10,120 nt of DNA, taken from Anaerolineales bacterium. Its GTDB lineage: Bacteria > Chloroflexota > Anaerolineae > Anaerolineales > UBA4823. The notes beneath the pieces were generated by a model. The model saw only the letters and a program-made list of their open reading frames with translations. It had not been told where the DNA came from and searched no databases. Both the position numbers and the translations under genes were made by a program. Location: positions 1 through 10,120 of the forward strand of contig JALHTN010000178.1 of the NCBI GenBank assembly GCA_022865865.1. Reading direction: 5' to 3'. This document shows, in pieces, positions 1 through 6,504 of this stretch (position 1 is its first letter; every line of letters starts with the position of its first letter).

Positions 1-235
1 CGTAAGGGTCCTCCGAGGAAAGGAGCAAACCTCTGATCATCCCATATTCAAGTGTAGAATGTCCGGGTAGATCCAGAAATGAATGATTAATTAGTATGTT
101 ATAAGATTGATTGAGAATTGGGAATTCATTTGGACGAGGTGAAAAATAAGAATTTAGAAAATATCCAGAAAGGAAGGCGCTCAAAAAACCTACGGCAACG
201 AATGAAATGATGAATACATATCGTAATCGAGACAT
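1..235 (-). CDS. S41-type C-terminal processing protease, N-terminal fragment (partial)
   Basis: Reading leftward from an ATG at 235, an open frame of 78 codons runs off the window edge. It begins MSRLRYVFIISFVAVG, a short basic start followed by a hydrophobic stretch at about residues 6-27. This fits an uncleaved signal anchor or signal peptide that places the protein outside the membrane. Further on, a LEYGMIRGLL segment followed by EDPY matches the start of C-terminal processing proteases (CtpA/Prc, family S41), which typically carry an AIRGML-x-DPYT motif just before the PDZ domain. The PDZ domain and the Ser/Lys catalytic dyad would lie beyond the window, so activity cannot be judged. 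No strong Shine-Dalgarno is visible. The gene diverges from bL25. The family call rests on this short motif only. Confidence 0.7.
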   Translation of the reverse strand, partial: MSRLRYVFIISFVAVGFLSAFLSGYFLNSYFSPRPNEFPILNQSYNILINHSFLDLPGHSTLEYGMIRGLLLSSEDPY

Positions 236-332
236 ATCTTAATTGATGAACCAGATTCCCTGCATAGATGATAAAATATTCGACTGAGTTTATCATACCT
301 TGCTCGAAATCCCAGTGTTTTCATTATTACGC

Positions 333-361
333 TTGACGTATGGGAGGAAAACGAATAAAAT
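333..361 (+). promoter_or_regulatory. Sigma70-type promoter for bL25
   Basis: TTGACG at 333-338 is followed by a spacer of exactly 17 bp and TAAAAT at 356-361. Each hexamer differs from the consensus (TTGACA/TATAAT) at one position and the spacer is optimal. A start near 368 would give a leader of about 127 nt before the bL25 ATG. It is the best promoter match I found in the window and faces the ribosomal protein gene, as expected for a highly expressed gene. Confidence 0.7.
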
Positions 362-373
362 TCGTTGCGATAA

Positions 374-396
374 GGAGACGTCTCCGGATGGAGGCG
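374..396 (+). promoter_or_regulatory. rplY: Structured element in the bL25 leader
   Basis: A stem of seven pairs (CGTCTCC at 379-385 with GGAGGCG at 390-396, one G-U) closes a GGAT tetraloop, just downstream of the predicted transcription start. It overlaps a perfect 12-bp palindrome, GGAGACGTCTCC, at 374-385, so two mutually exclusive folds are possible. No T-run follows immediately, so it is not a standard intrinsic terminator. A second small hairpin (stem 453-457/462-466) precedes the ribosome binding site. Ribosomal protein leaders often bind their own product, but that role is inference here. Confidence 0.4.
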
Positions 397-494
397 CGCT
401 TATTTTGCTTGTAGGAAAATTCATTTGAATAATAACCTGAAGATTAATGGTTCTTTCCCTGGAAAGACTCATTATCCAAGTTAGGAAGGATGTT

Positions 495-1169
495 ATGGAG
501 GAAATTGTATTTGAAGCGAATCGCCGAGAGGTGATTGGCAAAAAGGTGAAGAATTTGCGAAGGGATGGCTTATTGCCAGCAGTGGTTTATGGACATAATA
601 TCGAGCCGATCTCGATCTCGCTAAATTTTCGAGATGCGAGTAAAACATTGGATTCGATATCTCCATCCGCACTGATTGTTCTTGATATTGATGGGGAAAA
701 GCATTACACTCTTGTGCGGGATAAACAGCGAAATCCAGTTCGCCGCTCAATTATCCATATTGATTTCCAAGCGGTCTCATTGACTGAGACAGTGCGTGCT
801 GATGTAAATATTAAATTGATCGGAATAGCACCTGCGATTGATACCTATTTAGGTGTTCTTGTGCCGAGTCTTGAGCAACTTTCCATTGAGTGTTTACCGA
901 CGAGTTTACCAGATCGATTAGAGGTAGACATTTCTGGTTTAACTGATATTGGTGATAGCCTCCTGGTGCGTGATCTAACTGCTCCGGAAGGTGTCGTAAT
1001 TCTCAATGATCCGGAAGATGTGGTAGTTGTGGTGATTGCACAGGCAGCTGAAGAGGTTGAGGAAGTGGAAGAGATCGAGATCGAAGAGGACATGGAACCT
1101 GAAATCCTGGAACGTGGAAAACATGAGGAAGGCGAGGATCAGGAAGAAGAGTCAGCTGAAGAAGAATAA
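495..1169 (+). CDS. rplY: Large ribosomal subunit protein bL25, CTC/TL5 type
   Basis: The 224-aa product is the 5S rRNA-binding protein bL25 in its long (general stress protein CTC/TL5) form. The N-terminal L25 beta-barrel (about 1-92) shows the family pattern NLRRDGLLPAVVYG at 20-33 and QRNPVRRSIIHIDFQAV at 78-94. A second beta domain (about 95-180) follows, with VPSLEQLSIECLP in its middle. The C-terminal tail (184-224) is very acidic: 23 of its last 41 residues are Glu or Asp. I chose the ATG at 495, not the in-frame one at 447, because the product then begins at the conserved domain and AGGAAGGA (483-490) lies just before it. The stop is 4 nt from the stop of the convergent NUDIX gene. 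Confidence 0.93.
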   Translation: MEEIVFEANRREVIGKKVKNLRRDGLLPAVVYGHNIEPISISLNFRDASKTLDSISPSALIVLDIDGEKHYTLVRDKQRNPVRRSIIHIDFQAVSLTETVRADVNIKLIGIAPAIDTYLGVLVPSLEQLSIECLPTSLPDRLEVDISGLTDIGDSLLVRDLTAPEGVVILNDPEDVVVVVIAQAAEEVEEVEEIEIEEDMEPEILERGKHEEGEDQEEESAEEE

Positions 1170-1173
1170 TCTC

Positions 1174-1812
1174 TTATCGGGTGTTAGTTAGCTGCAGAGA
1201 TTCCAAGAAATTTAGCGTAATCTCTGCGCTAACTCCCCAGAGCAACTCGCTGTCAAAGCGATTGAAATAAATGACTGGAACAGGTGAGTGAGGTTTGGGG
1301 AGCTCACGGTATTGAATTTCATGATTTTTAGGGTCAGCCAACCATTCCAAAGGAATGGTGAATACACGGCTGACCTCTTCTTTTGCTAAAATAAACTCAT
1401 AAGGCCAGGGGATCCTACCAACCACCGGCTGGACACAATAATTACTGATGGTACGTAATTCCCGCAAGCGACCTAAAATCTTAACATGGCTCGGTTTGAG
1501 GTTTATTTCCTCTTCAGCTTCTCTCAATGCTGTATCTTCTGGTGTACCATCTTCTGGATCTGCTCTACCCCCAGGGAACGCGACTTGTCCGCTGTGTTCT
1601 GGGAGCGATGAGGTCCTACGGGTAAAGAGGACATTCCATTCTTGGGATATTTTAAGGATGGGAACGAGTACGGCCGCATTTTGTGGATATTCATTGAAGA
1701 ATTCAGCCGGAAAGCGGGGATTGTATTCCCTTTTGGTTTCATCCGCATGATCGATTTGAGCCAGTCGGTTAGAAATCTCTTGTTCGGAAAGCTTGATGAT
1801 CTTTGAAGTCAT
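1174..1812 (-). CDS. NUDIX hydrolase, coenzyme A pyrophosphatase type
   Basis: The 212-aa product carries the signature of the CoA/peroxisomal NUDIX group: LFTRRTSSLPEHSGQVAFPGG at about 62-82, immediately before the NUDIX box, whose core REAEEEINL is at 97-105. Glu98, Glu101 and Glu102 are the expected Mg2+ ligands. The Gly normally found near the end of the box is Asn104. Known members split CoA or acyl-CoA into phosphopantetheine and 3',5'-ADP. Substrate cannot be assigned more finely from sequence. I prefer the ATG at 1812; an in-frame GTG at 1818 would add two residues, and neither has a strong Shine-Dalgarno. It follows trmI by 48 nt on the same strand and is likely co-transcribed with it. 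Confidence 0.87.
   Translation of the reverse strand: MTSKIIKLSEQEISNRLAQIDHADETKREYNPRFPAEFFNEYPQNAAVLVPILKISQEWNVLFTRRTSSLPEHSGQVAFPGGRADPEDGTPEDTALREAEEEINLKPSHVKILGRLRELRTISNYCVQPVVGRIPWPYEFILAKEEVSRVFTIPLEWLADPKNHEIQYRELPKPHSPVPVIYFNRFDSELLWGVSAEITLNFLESLQLTNTR
1190..1230. repeat. Inverted repeat just past the bL25 stop, inside the 3' end of the NUDIX gene
   Basis: GCAGAGATT at 1194-1202 and AATCTCTGC at 1219-1227 are perfect inverted copies separated by 16 nt. Three more pairs (AGC/GCT) extend the stem around one bulged T. The repeat begins 20 nt past the bL25 stop and lies within the last codons of the convergent gene. No T-run follows on either strand, so it does not meet the usual definition of an intrinsic terminator. 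It could still slow polymerase or protect the bL25 mRNA 3' end. The role is inferred. Confidence 0.4.
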
Positions 1813-1860
1813 TATCACTCAATCATTATCCAAAAATATTTCTTATGGCATCGATATATT

Positions 1861-2673
1861 CTATTTCTTTTCAAATTGTTCAATTTCATCGGATGGGATG
1901 ACCGGTCTAGCGAAAACAAGAAATCCTGTATGAGCTACCATCCGATCTGTTGGTCTCAATCGCTGTGGTACTGGTTTGTAGTAGCGGAGTAGAACCTCAC
2001 AAATCTCGATGAATGCAAAGTCTTCCATCCGAAGAACAGGCAGTAATTGAATTAATTGATTGGTTGTAGGAACGATACATCCGAAAAAGCCGCCTGATAC
2101 AAGAGCTTTTTTTACTTGGGGGATGTAACTTTCAGGAGTGGGTATGTCCATGAATAGGGAGAGCACATTTGTTTCATCAAATCCATTCTTGATATCGGAA
2201 TGTTTGAAGGTAACCCGGTCCTGCATTCCCAGGTGGGAAAGATTCTTCCTAGCTAAATTAATCATCTCTTCGCGCAATTCATACGTGGTAACATGACCAC
2301 GAGGACCGACAGCGTGTGCGAGGGCAGTTGTCATCGCCCCAGAGCCTGTACCTGCTTCAAGCACGTGTTGATCCGGACCAATTCCCATGCTCATCAGAAT
2401 AAATCCAATATCTTTTGGATAAAGAATTTGTGTAGTCCTACGAGTAGCAGTGATTAAATCTCCAAGTGAGGGCTGCAGCAAGTAGAACGGATTCCCGATA
2501 TGGCTGAAAACTTGGCTGCCCCACTTTTTCCCGATCAAATCATCGTGTGTTAGGATACCGCGATGAGTCTCCAGAATCTCTCCTTTTTGGAGCTGGATGA
2601 TAAAGTTTTTATGGCTGACCCCAACAAGTTGGGCAATGTCGCCATTTTGGGCTGTTTTACTGGTCTGGGACAC
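1861..2673 (-). CDS. trmI: tRNA (adenine-58-N1)-methyltransferase TrmI
   Basis: This 270-aa SAM-dependent enzyme should methylate N1 of A58 in the tRNA T-loop, acting as a tetramer in characterised members. The N-terminal beta domain has THRGILTHDDLIGKKWGS at 36-53. The pre-motif RRTTQILYPKD is at 78-88. SAM motif I, EAGTGSGAM, is at 106-114, the acidic ribose-binding residue is Glu132, and the motif IV DIPTPE at 176-181 carries the expected catalytic Asp. The start is GTG at 2673. Its last base is also the first base of the upstream peptidase's TAG stop (read TAGTG), and no Shine-Dalgarno is visible, so translation is probably coupled to the upstream frame. Length is normal for a bacterial TrmI and all motifs look intact. 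Confidence 0.92.
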   Translation of the reverse strand: MSQTSKTAQNGDIAQLVGVSHKNFIIQLQKGEILETHRGILTHDDLIGKKWGSQVFSHIGNPFYLLQPSLGDLITATRRTTQILYPKDIGFILMSMGIGPDQHVLEAGTGSGAMTTALAHAVGPRGHVTTYELREEMINLARKNLSHLGMQDRVTFKHSDIKNGFDETNVLSLFMDIPTPESYIPQVKKALVSGGFFGCIVPTTNQLIQLLPVLRMEDFAFIEICEVLLRYYKPVPQRLRPTDRMVAHTGFLVFARPVIPSDEIEQFEKK

Positions 2674-3716
2674 TATTCTGGTTTCAAATGTGAAACAAAG
2701 AACTCAGTAATCCTGTTGTAACAGGTGACACGATTCTCGTACTTCAATATATCATGACCTTCATTCTCGAATACCAAGTAATCAATTTCTTTTCCATCTC
2801 TAATTAGCTGCTCGACTAATTCACGGGATTCCTTTTCTACTACGCGGGGATCGTTTTTCCCCTGAATTACAAGCATTGGAAAAGTGATGTTGTTGATATA
2901 GGTGTTGGGAGATCTCTCAACCAGGAATTCTCGGTCATCAACTGGATCCCCGAGCGTGATGGCAAAGTAAGGTTTCCAGGTCTCGGGAAGCCTTTCTGAG
3001 AAGGTAAGTAAATCATAAGGTCCAAACATGTCAACCGCTGCAGACCATAATTCTGGATGGCGACCAGCCAAAGTCAAGGTCATGTAACCCCCATATGAAC
3101 GTCCAATCACTCCGGCACGAGAAAGATCTATGCGCTCATCATTGGGCAATACCTTCTCCATGGCAAAAGCATGATCGAGGCGATCATTACCCCCCCAATC
3201 GCCATCAACTTCTTTCGAGTAGCTCAATCCATAGCCTGTGCTGCCGCGTACATTTGGCACAAAGACAGCAAAACCTTTCAAGGTAAGAAATTGGATTAAT
3301 GGCATTGAAAACCATGAGAAATCGGGTCTTTCCTGACTTTGTGGGCCGCCATGAATATAATATACCAACGGGTAAGGAGGTTCATAACTTTTCTCACTGG
3401 ATGGAATATATAATCTTGCGGAAACCCGGGTATCATCGAATGATGTGAATGAAGCGTCCTCACCCGGTGAAAGCAAATCAGGTGATAACCCCAGGATTCT
3501 TTCATTTGTATGCAGCTGGATTACATCCCGGGTTGATCCGCTAACCGTAATAATTTGGGATGGGTAAGTAGCGGTAGAGAAAGACATGATATATCGATCC
3601 GAAATGCTGTCATAATGATATTCTTCAATTACCCCATCGGTTAATCTACCTGTGCCACAAATTACTGTGTCGATTTGCATGAGGTGTTCATCTTCATGGA
3701 AAACCCCTTCATACAA
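2673..3716 (-). CDS. C-terminal catalytic half of the interrupted S9 peptidase
   Basis: This is the open segment after the internal stop. The longest open frame with a start codon begins at TTG 3716 (347 aa) and the first ATG is at 3680. Neither has a good Shine-Dalgarno, so efficient independent translation is doubtful. It holds the end of the propeller and the alpha/beta-hydrolase domain: HGGP at 122-125 (oxyanion-hole region), NVRGSTGYG at 155-163, and nucleophile, acid and base at Ser207, Asp289 and His321 in this numbering. Such enzymes cleave short or N-acylated peptides, and the propeller normally restricts access to the active site. Without the first propeller blades the fragment is unlikely to fold normally. 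Its stop overlaps the trmI start by one base. Confidence 0.6.
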   Translation of the reverse strand: MYEGVFHEDEHLMQIDTVICGTGRLTDGVIEEYHYDSISDRYIMSFSTATYPSQIITVSGSTRDVIQLHTNERILGLSPDLLSPGEDASFTSFDDTRVSARLYIPSSEKSYEPPYPLVYYIHGGPQSQERPDFSWFSMPLIQFLTLKGFAVFVPNVRGSTGYGLSYSKEVDGDWGGNDRLDHAFAMEKVLPNDERIDLSRAGVIGRSYGGYMTLTLAGRHPELWSAAVDMFGPYDLLTFSERLPETWKPYFAITLGDPVDDREFLVERSPNTYINNITFPMLVIQGKNDPRVVEKESRELVEQLIRDGKEIDYLVFENEGHDILKYENRVTCYNRITEFFVSHLKPE

Positions 3717-3740
3717 CCAGGAGCATCCATCGATATTGAA

Positions 3741-4580
3741 TTATAAGGAGTAGCGCTCATCTTTGGTGTGCCTGAGACCTTCGAATTCCCCAACCCCGGC
3801 GTGAAGAATTCCGTTAATCTCGATTTTTTCTACTGAACTTGGATCGTCAAGGGGAAAATAACCCAATCCATAGGCATCTTCAAACAGTGATGTTGGGAAC
3901 AGCAAGCCATTATTCGGGGTGAAATATGCTTCAGTGATGCTGTTTAAAGGGATTTCTTGGTTATCCTGGCGCTCCTCAAGAGGTGTGCCGAAGATTAATT
4001 TGGGTTCGGGGATATTCGCTTCCCAAAGATAACCTACATGGTCTCCCATAGTATACACATCGAGAAGCACAATTTGTTGGTGGTCGCTGGATGCCCCAGC
4101 GATATATGCACCCCACTGACTTTGGGCGAGAAATTTAATTTCATTCGTGTTTAAATTTCCCTGATAGCTCTGATTGATCTGTTCCTGTTTGGATTCTGCA
4201 GAAAAGTACACAATATTTAGAACTGGATCACATTCTAATAATTGCGTGCGATAATCAGCGAACTGTTCCTCAAAAATTGGTTTTGGATAGCCACCATGAA
4301 CGGGAATTAGCATTGGCTGATACTCCTCATTCCCATCCGCGTCGATCATTATCAATATCTTCTCAATATTGGGAAAGACATAGAATGAATATCCGGGCAT
4401 CAAGTGTGGATTTTGAAGGGCGATATCAGGTGGTAAAAGTGGTTCAGGTACGCTGCCGTCGAAATCCATTGCATAGAGGCTGAGGTGACCGCTGAAGTTA
4501 CTTATAAAAAAGATCCGATCTGCGACTAATTGCGGTGCGAGAAAAGACCTGGCTGAAAGCAAAGATTCGATACGTTCCAT
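3741..4580 (-). CDS. N-terminal beta-propeller half of the interrupted S9 peptidase
   Basis: This 279-aa segment starts at ATG 4580 with AAAGGA about 9 nt upstream. It opens with LSARSFLAPQLVADRIFFIS, then SGHLSLYAMD, the usual first propeller blade of this peptidase group. Further blades of the PD40/WD40-like type follow, for example MDFDGSVPEPLLPP and WGAYIAGASSDHQQIVLLD. No signal peptide is visible, so the enzyme was presumably cytoplasmic. It ends at the premature TAA (3743-3741) with no catalytic residues, so the fragment alone should be inactive. It is the first gene of the apparent operon with trmI and the NUDIX gene. Confidence 0.65.
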   Translation of the reverse strand: MERIESLLSARSFLAPQLVADRIFFISNFSGHLSLYAMDFDGSVPEPLLPPDIALQNPHLMPGYSFYVFPNIEKILIMIDADGNEEYQPMLIPVHGGYPKPIFEEQFADYRTQLLECDPVLNIVYFSAESKQEQINQSYQGNLNTNEIKFLAQSQWGAYIAGASSDHQQIVLLDVYTMGDHVGYLWEANIPEPKLIFGTPLEERQDNQEIPLNSITEAYFTPNNGLLFPTSLFEDAYGLGYFPLDDPSSVEKIEINGILHAGVGEFEGLRHTKDERYSL

Positions 4581-4847
4581 GAAGAATTATCCTTTATTTA
4601 TTGGGTGCTGAAATTTATTGCCGGAATCTTACCACGAAGATAATTGGTTAAGCTTGTTCCAGCTAATATGAAAATCTGCAAGCATAGATTAAATCGAAAG
4701 CTTTTCAGTTAGCGAGCAAGTTGTTTTGGGGCTAATTTTCTTCAATCGTAAAATTGTAGATATATGTATGAATAAATTTGCTTATCGGTGAATTGACTCA
4801 TATCCCCCAAAGGCTCCGATCAAAACAACTTTACGAAACAAGTGAAT
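4581..4847. other. Intergenic region upstream of the peptidase operon
   Basis: An AT-rich 267-nt gap that must hold the promoter of the peptidase-trmI-NUDIX operon and the 3' end of the small membrane protein transcript. I found no -35/-10 pair good enough to list, no T-tailed hairpin and no ORF with a ribosome binding site. Several AAGCTT and GAATT motifs give only weak dyads, which are expected in AT-rich DNA. Confidence 0.5.
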
Positions 4848-5129
4848 TCAATTACTTGCTGAATTTGCGGTTGATCTTCCGAAGAAAACCCAATAGCCAA
4901 TAATCATGAATACAATGCTGGCGATTGAGGAGATACCCAGATTGAGGGATCCAACGTTGACGAAACCCCATTCAAATCTCTGTGCGAGGAAATGGCCCAA
5001 CCAAAATCCAGCCCAGCTGAGAATAATATACACAAACATCCTGCCTAAACTACCACCCCGGATGAAGTGGAAAATGGCTCCATATAGCGTGGCTATCAGA
5101 CCCCCGAATATCAGAGTAGGTATATTCAT
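4848..5129 (-). CDS. Small three-helix membrane protein of unknown function
   Basis: A 93-aa, strongly hydrophobic protein with three predicted membrane helices at about 3-21, 31-49 and 62-83. A conserved-looking polar patch, FHFIRGGSLGR (20-30), lies between the first two, and a short Ser/Asn-rich tail follows the last. I recall similar small proteins in Anaerolineae genomes but know no function and name no family. It starts at ATG 5129 without a clear Shine-Dalgarno, 74 nt after the histidine kinase stop on the same strand, so it may be the last gene of the two-component operon. It could be an accessory membrane partner of the kinase or an unrelated neighbour. That it is a real gene is supported by the clear helix pattern and lack of a competing frame. 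Confidence 0.7.
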   Translation of the reverse strand: MNIPTLIFGGLIATLYGAIFHFIRGGSLGRMFVYIILSWAGFWLGHFLAQRFEWGFVNVGSLNLGISSIASIVFMIIGYWVFFGRSTANSASN

Positions 5130-5203
5130 CGGCAGTCAGTTTACATGATGAAATCAGGTCTGTCAATGAAGATGTGTGCGGTGTCCAGGAGATTTGAGCT
5201 GGT

Positions 5204-6457
5204 TTATCGCTGAGGCTTGCAGGGGATGGTGAAGGTAAATCGGGTATGACCTGGTTGGCTGGTAACAGAAATCTCACCCCCGTGTGCATCAATGATCCCT
5301 TTTGAAATCGCTAAACCTAATCCTGTTCTACGTTTTACGCTGGGTTGTGAGCTATTCCCCCGGTAAAATTGCTCAAAGATATGTGGTAAGTCAGTTGTGG
5401 ATATCCCTACACCATTATCTTCGACAATTACAATGATTTCTTGGATTGTTTGACTAGCGATGACTTCCACCAGGCCTCTATCTTGAGTATGGTGCAAGGC
5501 ATTGTCAATCAAGTTGGTTAATACCCGGTTGATCCGCCGGGCATCAATTTCTACCTCACCAATATCCGGAGACACTCTCCCACGCAAGATGATCTCCTTA
5601 CGTTTAGCGATTTCTGTATAACTTTCCAGGCAATCAGAGATCAAATCTGAAATGGAAACAGACTCATAGTTGAGTTCAAGCCCACCAGCATCGATTTGAG
5701 CCATTTGAAACATATCGTCGATCAAGTGAGAAAGTGCTGAAATGTTCTTCTTTGCAGTTTCGAAGTAGCGATGTTCAGTTTCTTGATCTTGAACCATCCC
5801 GTCAGCAAGGGCTTCAATGATTGCTGATATGCTTGTCAGGGGTGTTTGTAAATCGTGACCAATCCAGGCAATCAACTCTTTTCGCAGAGTTTCAAGTTCT
5901 TTTCGTTGTTCAGCTGCTTCTTCAAGTTGAGAAGCCATATGGTTGAATGTTTGTGCCAAATCTGCTAGCTCATCACGACCTTCAATAGGTACCCGGGAGG
6001 ATAAATTGCCACTCGCAATTTTCTTGGCAGCTTCATCAATAGATCGGATGCGGTCAAGAAATGATGATGATAGCAGGTATCCAAGTGCCATAGCAATCGC
6101 ACCTGCGAAAATGAGCAGCACAGTACCCAAGAGAAGGTCATGTTGATCGGCAAACATCAACCTGGCGGTTAACCATACATTGATGAAAGTCAATAAACAA
6201 GCTAAAGCATAACTGCCCAAAAGTGCAGTGCGAATATTAGGTGATCGATTCATCCAGCCCAACCGGTAGGCTGCGTATCCTGCAATTGCGGAAATGATGG
6301 TTGTGATAAGCAGAAAGCCGGTGATCAGCCAGACTTCATCCATTGGAGGATTGAAGACCAGATAAAATCCAATAACCGATAGCGTAAGGATTATCAGTAA
6401 GGCAAGAATAAAACGGCTAGCTGCCGATAATCGGATAGAGGAGAATTTCGTTTGCAT
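5204..6457 (-). CDS. Sensor histidine kinase with four-TM input region and HAMP domain
   Basis: The 417-aa protein has four predicted helices (about 14-35, 41-64, 77-100, 107-131) with very short outside loops, then a HAMP domain (about 131-185) and a short coiled linker. The dimerisation/phosphoacceptor domain has its H-box WIGHDLQTPLTSI with His201. The ATPase domain carries the N-box NLIDNALHH (315-323), G1 DNGVG (347-351), F-box FEQFYRG (361-367) and G2 GLGLA (379-383). All catalytic motifs are present. It should autophosphorylate and pass phosphate to the response regulator encoded 47 nt upstream on the same strand. The lack of an outside domain suggests it senses a signal within the membrane or through a partner protein. 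Start ATG 6457, with weak Shine-Dalgarno. The signal is unknown. Confidence 0.93.
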   Translation of the reverse strand: MQTKFSSIRLSAASRFILALLIILTLSVIGFYLVFNPPMDEVWLITGFLLITTIISAIAGYAAYRLGWMNRSPNIRTALLGSYALACLLTFINVWLTARLMFADQHDLLLGTVLLIFAGAIAMALGYLLSSSFLDRIRSIDEAAKKIASGNLSSRVPIEGRDELADLAQTFNHMASQLEEAAEQRKELETLRKELIAWIGHDLQTPLTSISAIIEALADGMVQDQETEHRYFETAKKNISALSHLIDDMFQMAQIDAGGLELNYESVSISDLISDCLESYTEIAKRKEIILRGRVSPDIGEVEIDARRINRVLTNLIDNALHHTQDRGLVEVIASQTIQEIIVIVEDNGVGISTTDLPHIFEQFYRGNSSQPSVKRRTGLGLAISKGIIDAHGGEISVTSQPGHTRFTFTIPCKPQR

Positions 6458-6504
6458 GATTGATTAATTCAGAAAGCCCTGCCAGATAAAAATGAAAGAG
6501 TTGG

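Larger units (their letters stand above)
236..494. other. Divergent intergenic region between the S41 protease and bL25
   Basis: This 259-nt non-coding stretch separates two divergent genes. The right half holds the bL25 promoter and leader (listed separately). The left half is AT-rich and must contain the protease promoter. On the minus strand a TATGAT is a possible -10 element, but no matching -35 is convincing. No small ORF with a ribosome binding site was seen. Confidence 0.6.
2673..4580 (-). pseudogene. S9-family (acylaminoacyl/oligopeptidase-like) peptidase interrupted by one in-frame TAA
   Basis: The frame from ATG 4580 to TAG 2673 spans 636 codons, a normal length for a bacterial S9 peptidase of beta-propeller plus alpha/beta-hydrolase type. 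One TAA (codon 280, bases 3743-3741) interrupts it. Both sides are in the same frame and the protein resumes at once as FNIDGCSWLYEG, which looks like conserved family sequence, so no bases were gained or lost. One substitution from a Tyr, Gln, Lys or similar codon explains it. The catalytic triad is intact in full-length numbering: Ser495 (GRSYGG), Asp577 (GKNDP) and His609 (NEGHD). TAA is an ordinary stop elsewhere in the window, for example in bL25, so recoding of the genetic code is unlikely. A recent nonsense mutation, an assembly error or genuine two-part expression all remain possible. Confidence 0.82.

Noticed and set aside
447..494. Upstream in-frame ATG for bL25, adding 16 residues
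   Set aside because: No Shine-Dalgarno precedes it. The ATG at 495 has AGGAAGGA upstream and begins at the conserved domain.
845..1093. Ser/Thr-rich antisense reading frame opposite the bL25 C-terminal region
   Set aside because: It is the mirror of Glu/Val-rich codons, with no ribosome binding site of its own and low complexity.
3714..3743. Frameshift between the two peptidase halves
   Set aside because: The stop and the downstream start are 27 nt apart in the same frame, so no insertion or deletion is needed; the break is an in-frame stop.
3741..3743. Alternative genetic code with TAA read as an amino acid
   Set aside because: TAA ends bL25, the NUDIX gene, the kinase and the aldo/keto reductase at sensible lengths.
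4581..4847. Repeated AAGCTT and GAATT motifs suggesting an operator or repeat family
   Set aside because: The arms are imperfect or very short and are expected by chance in AT-rich sequence.
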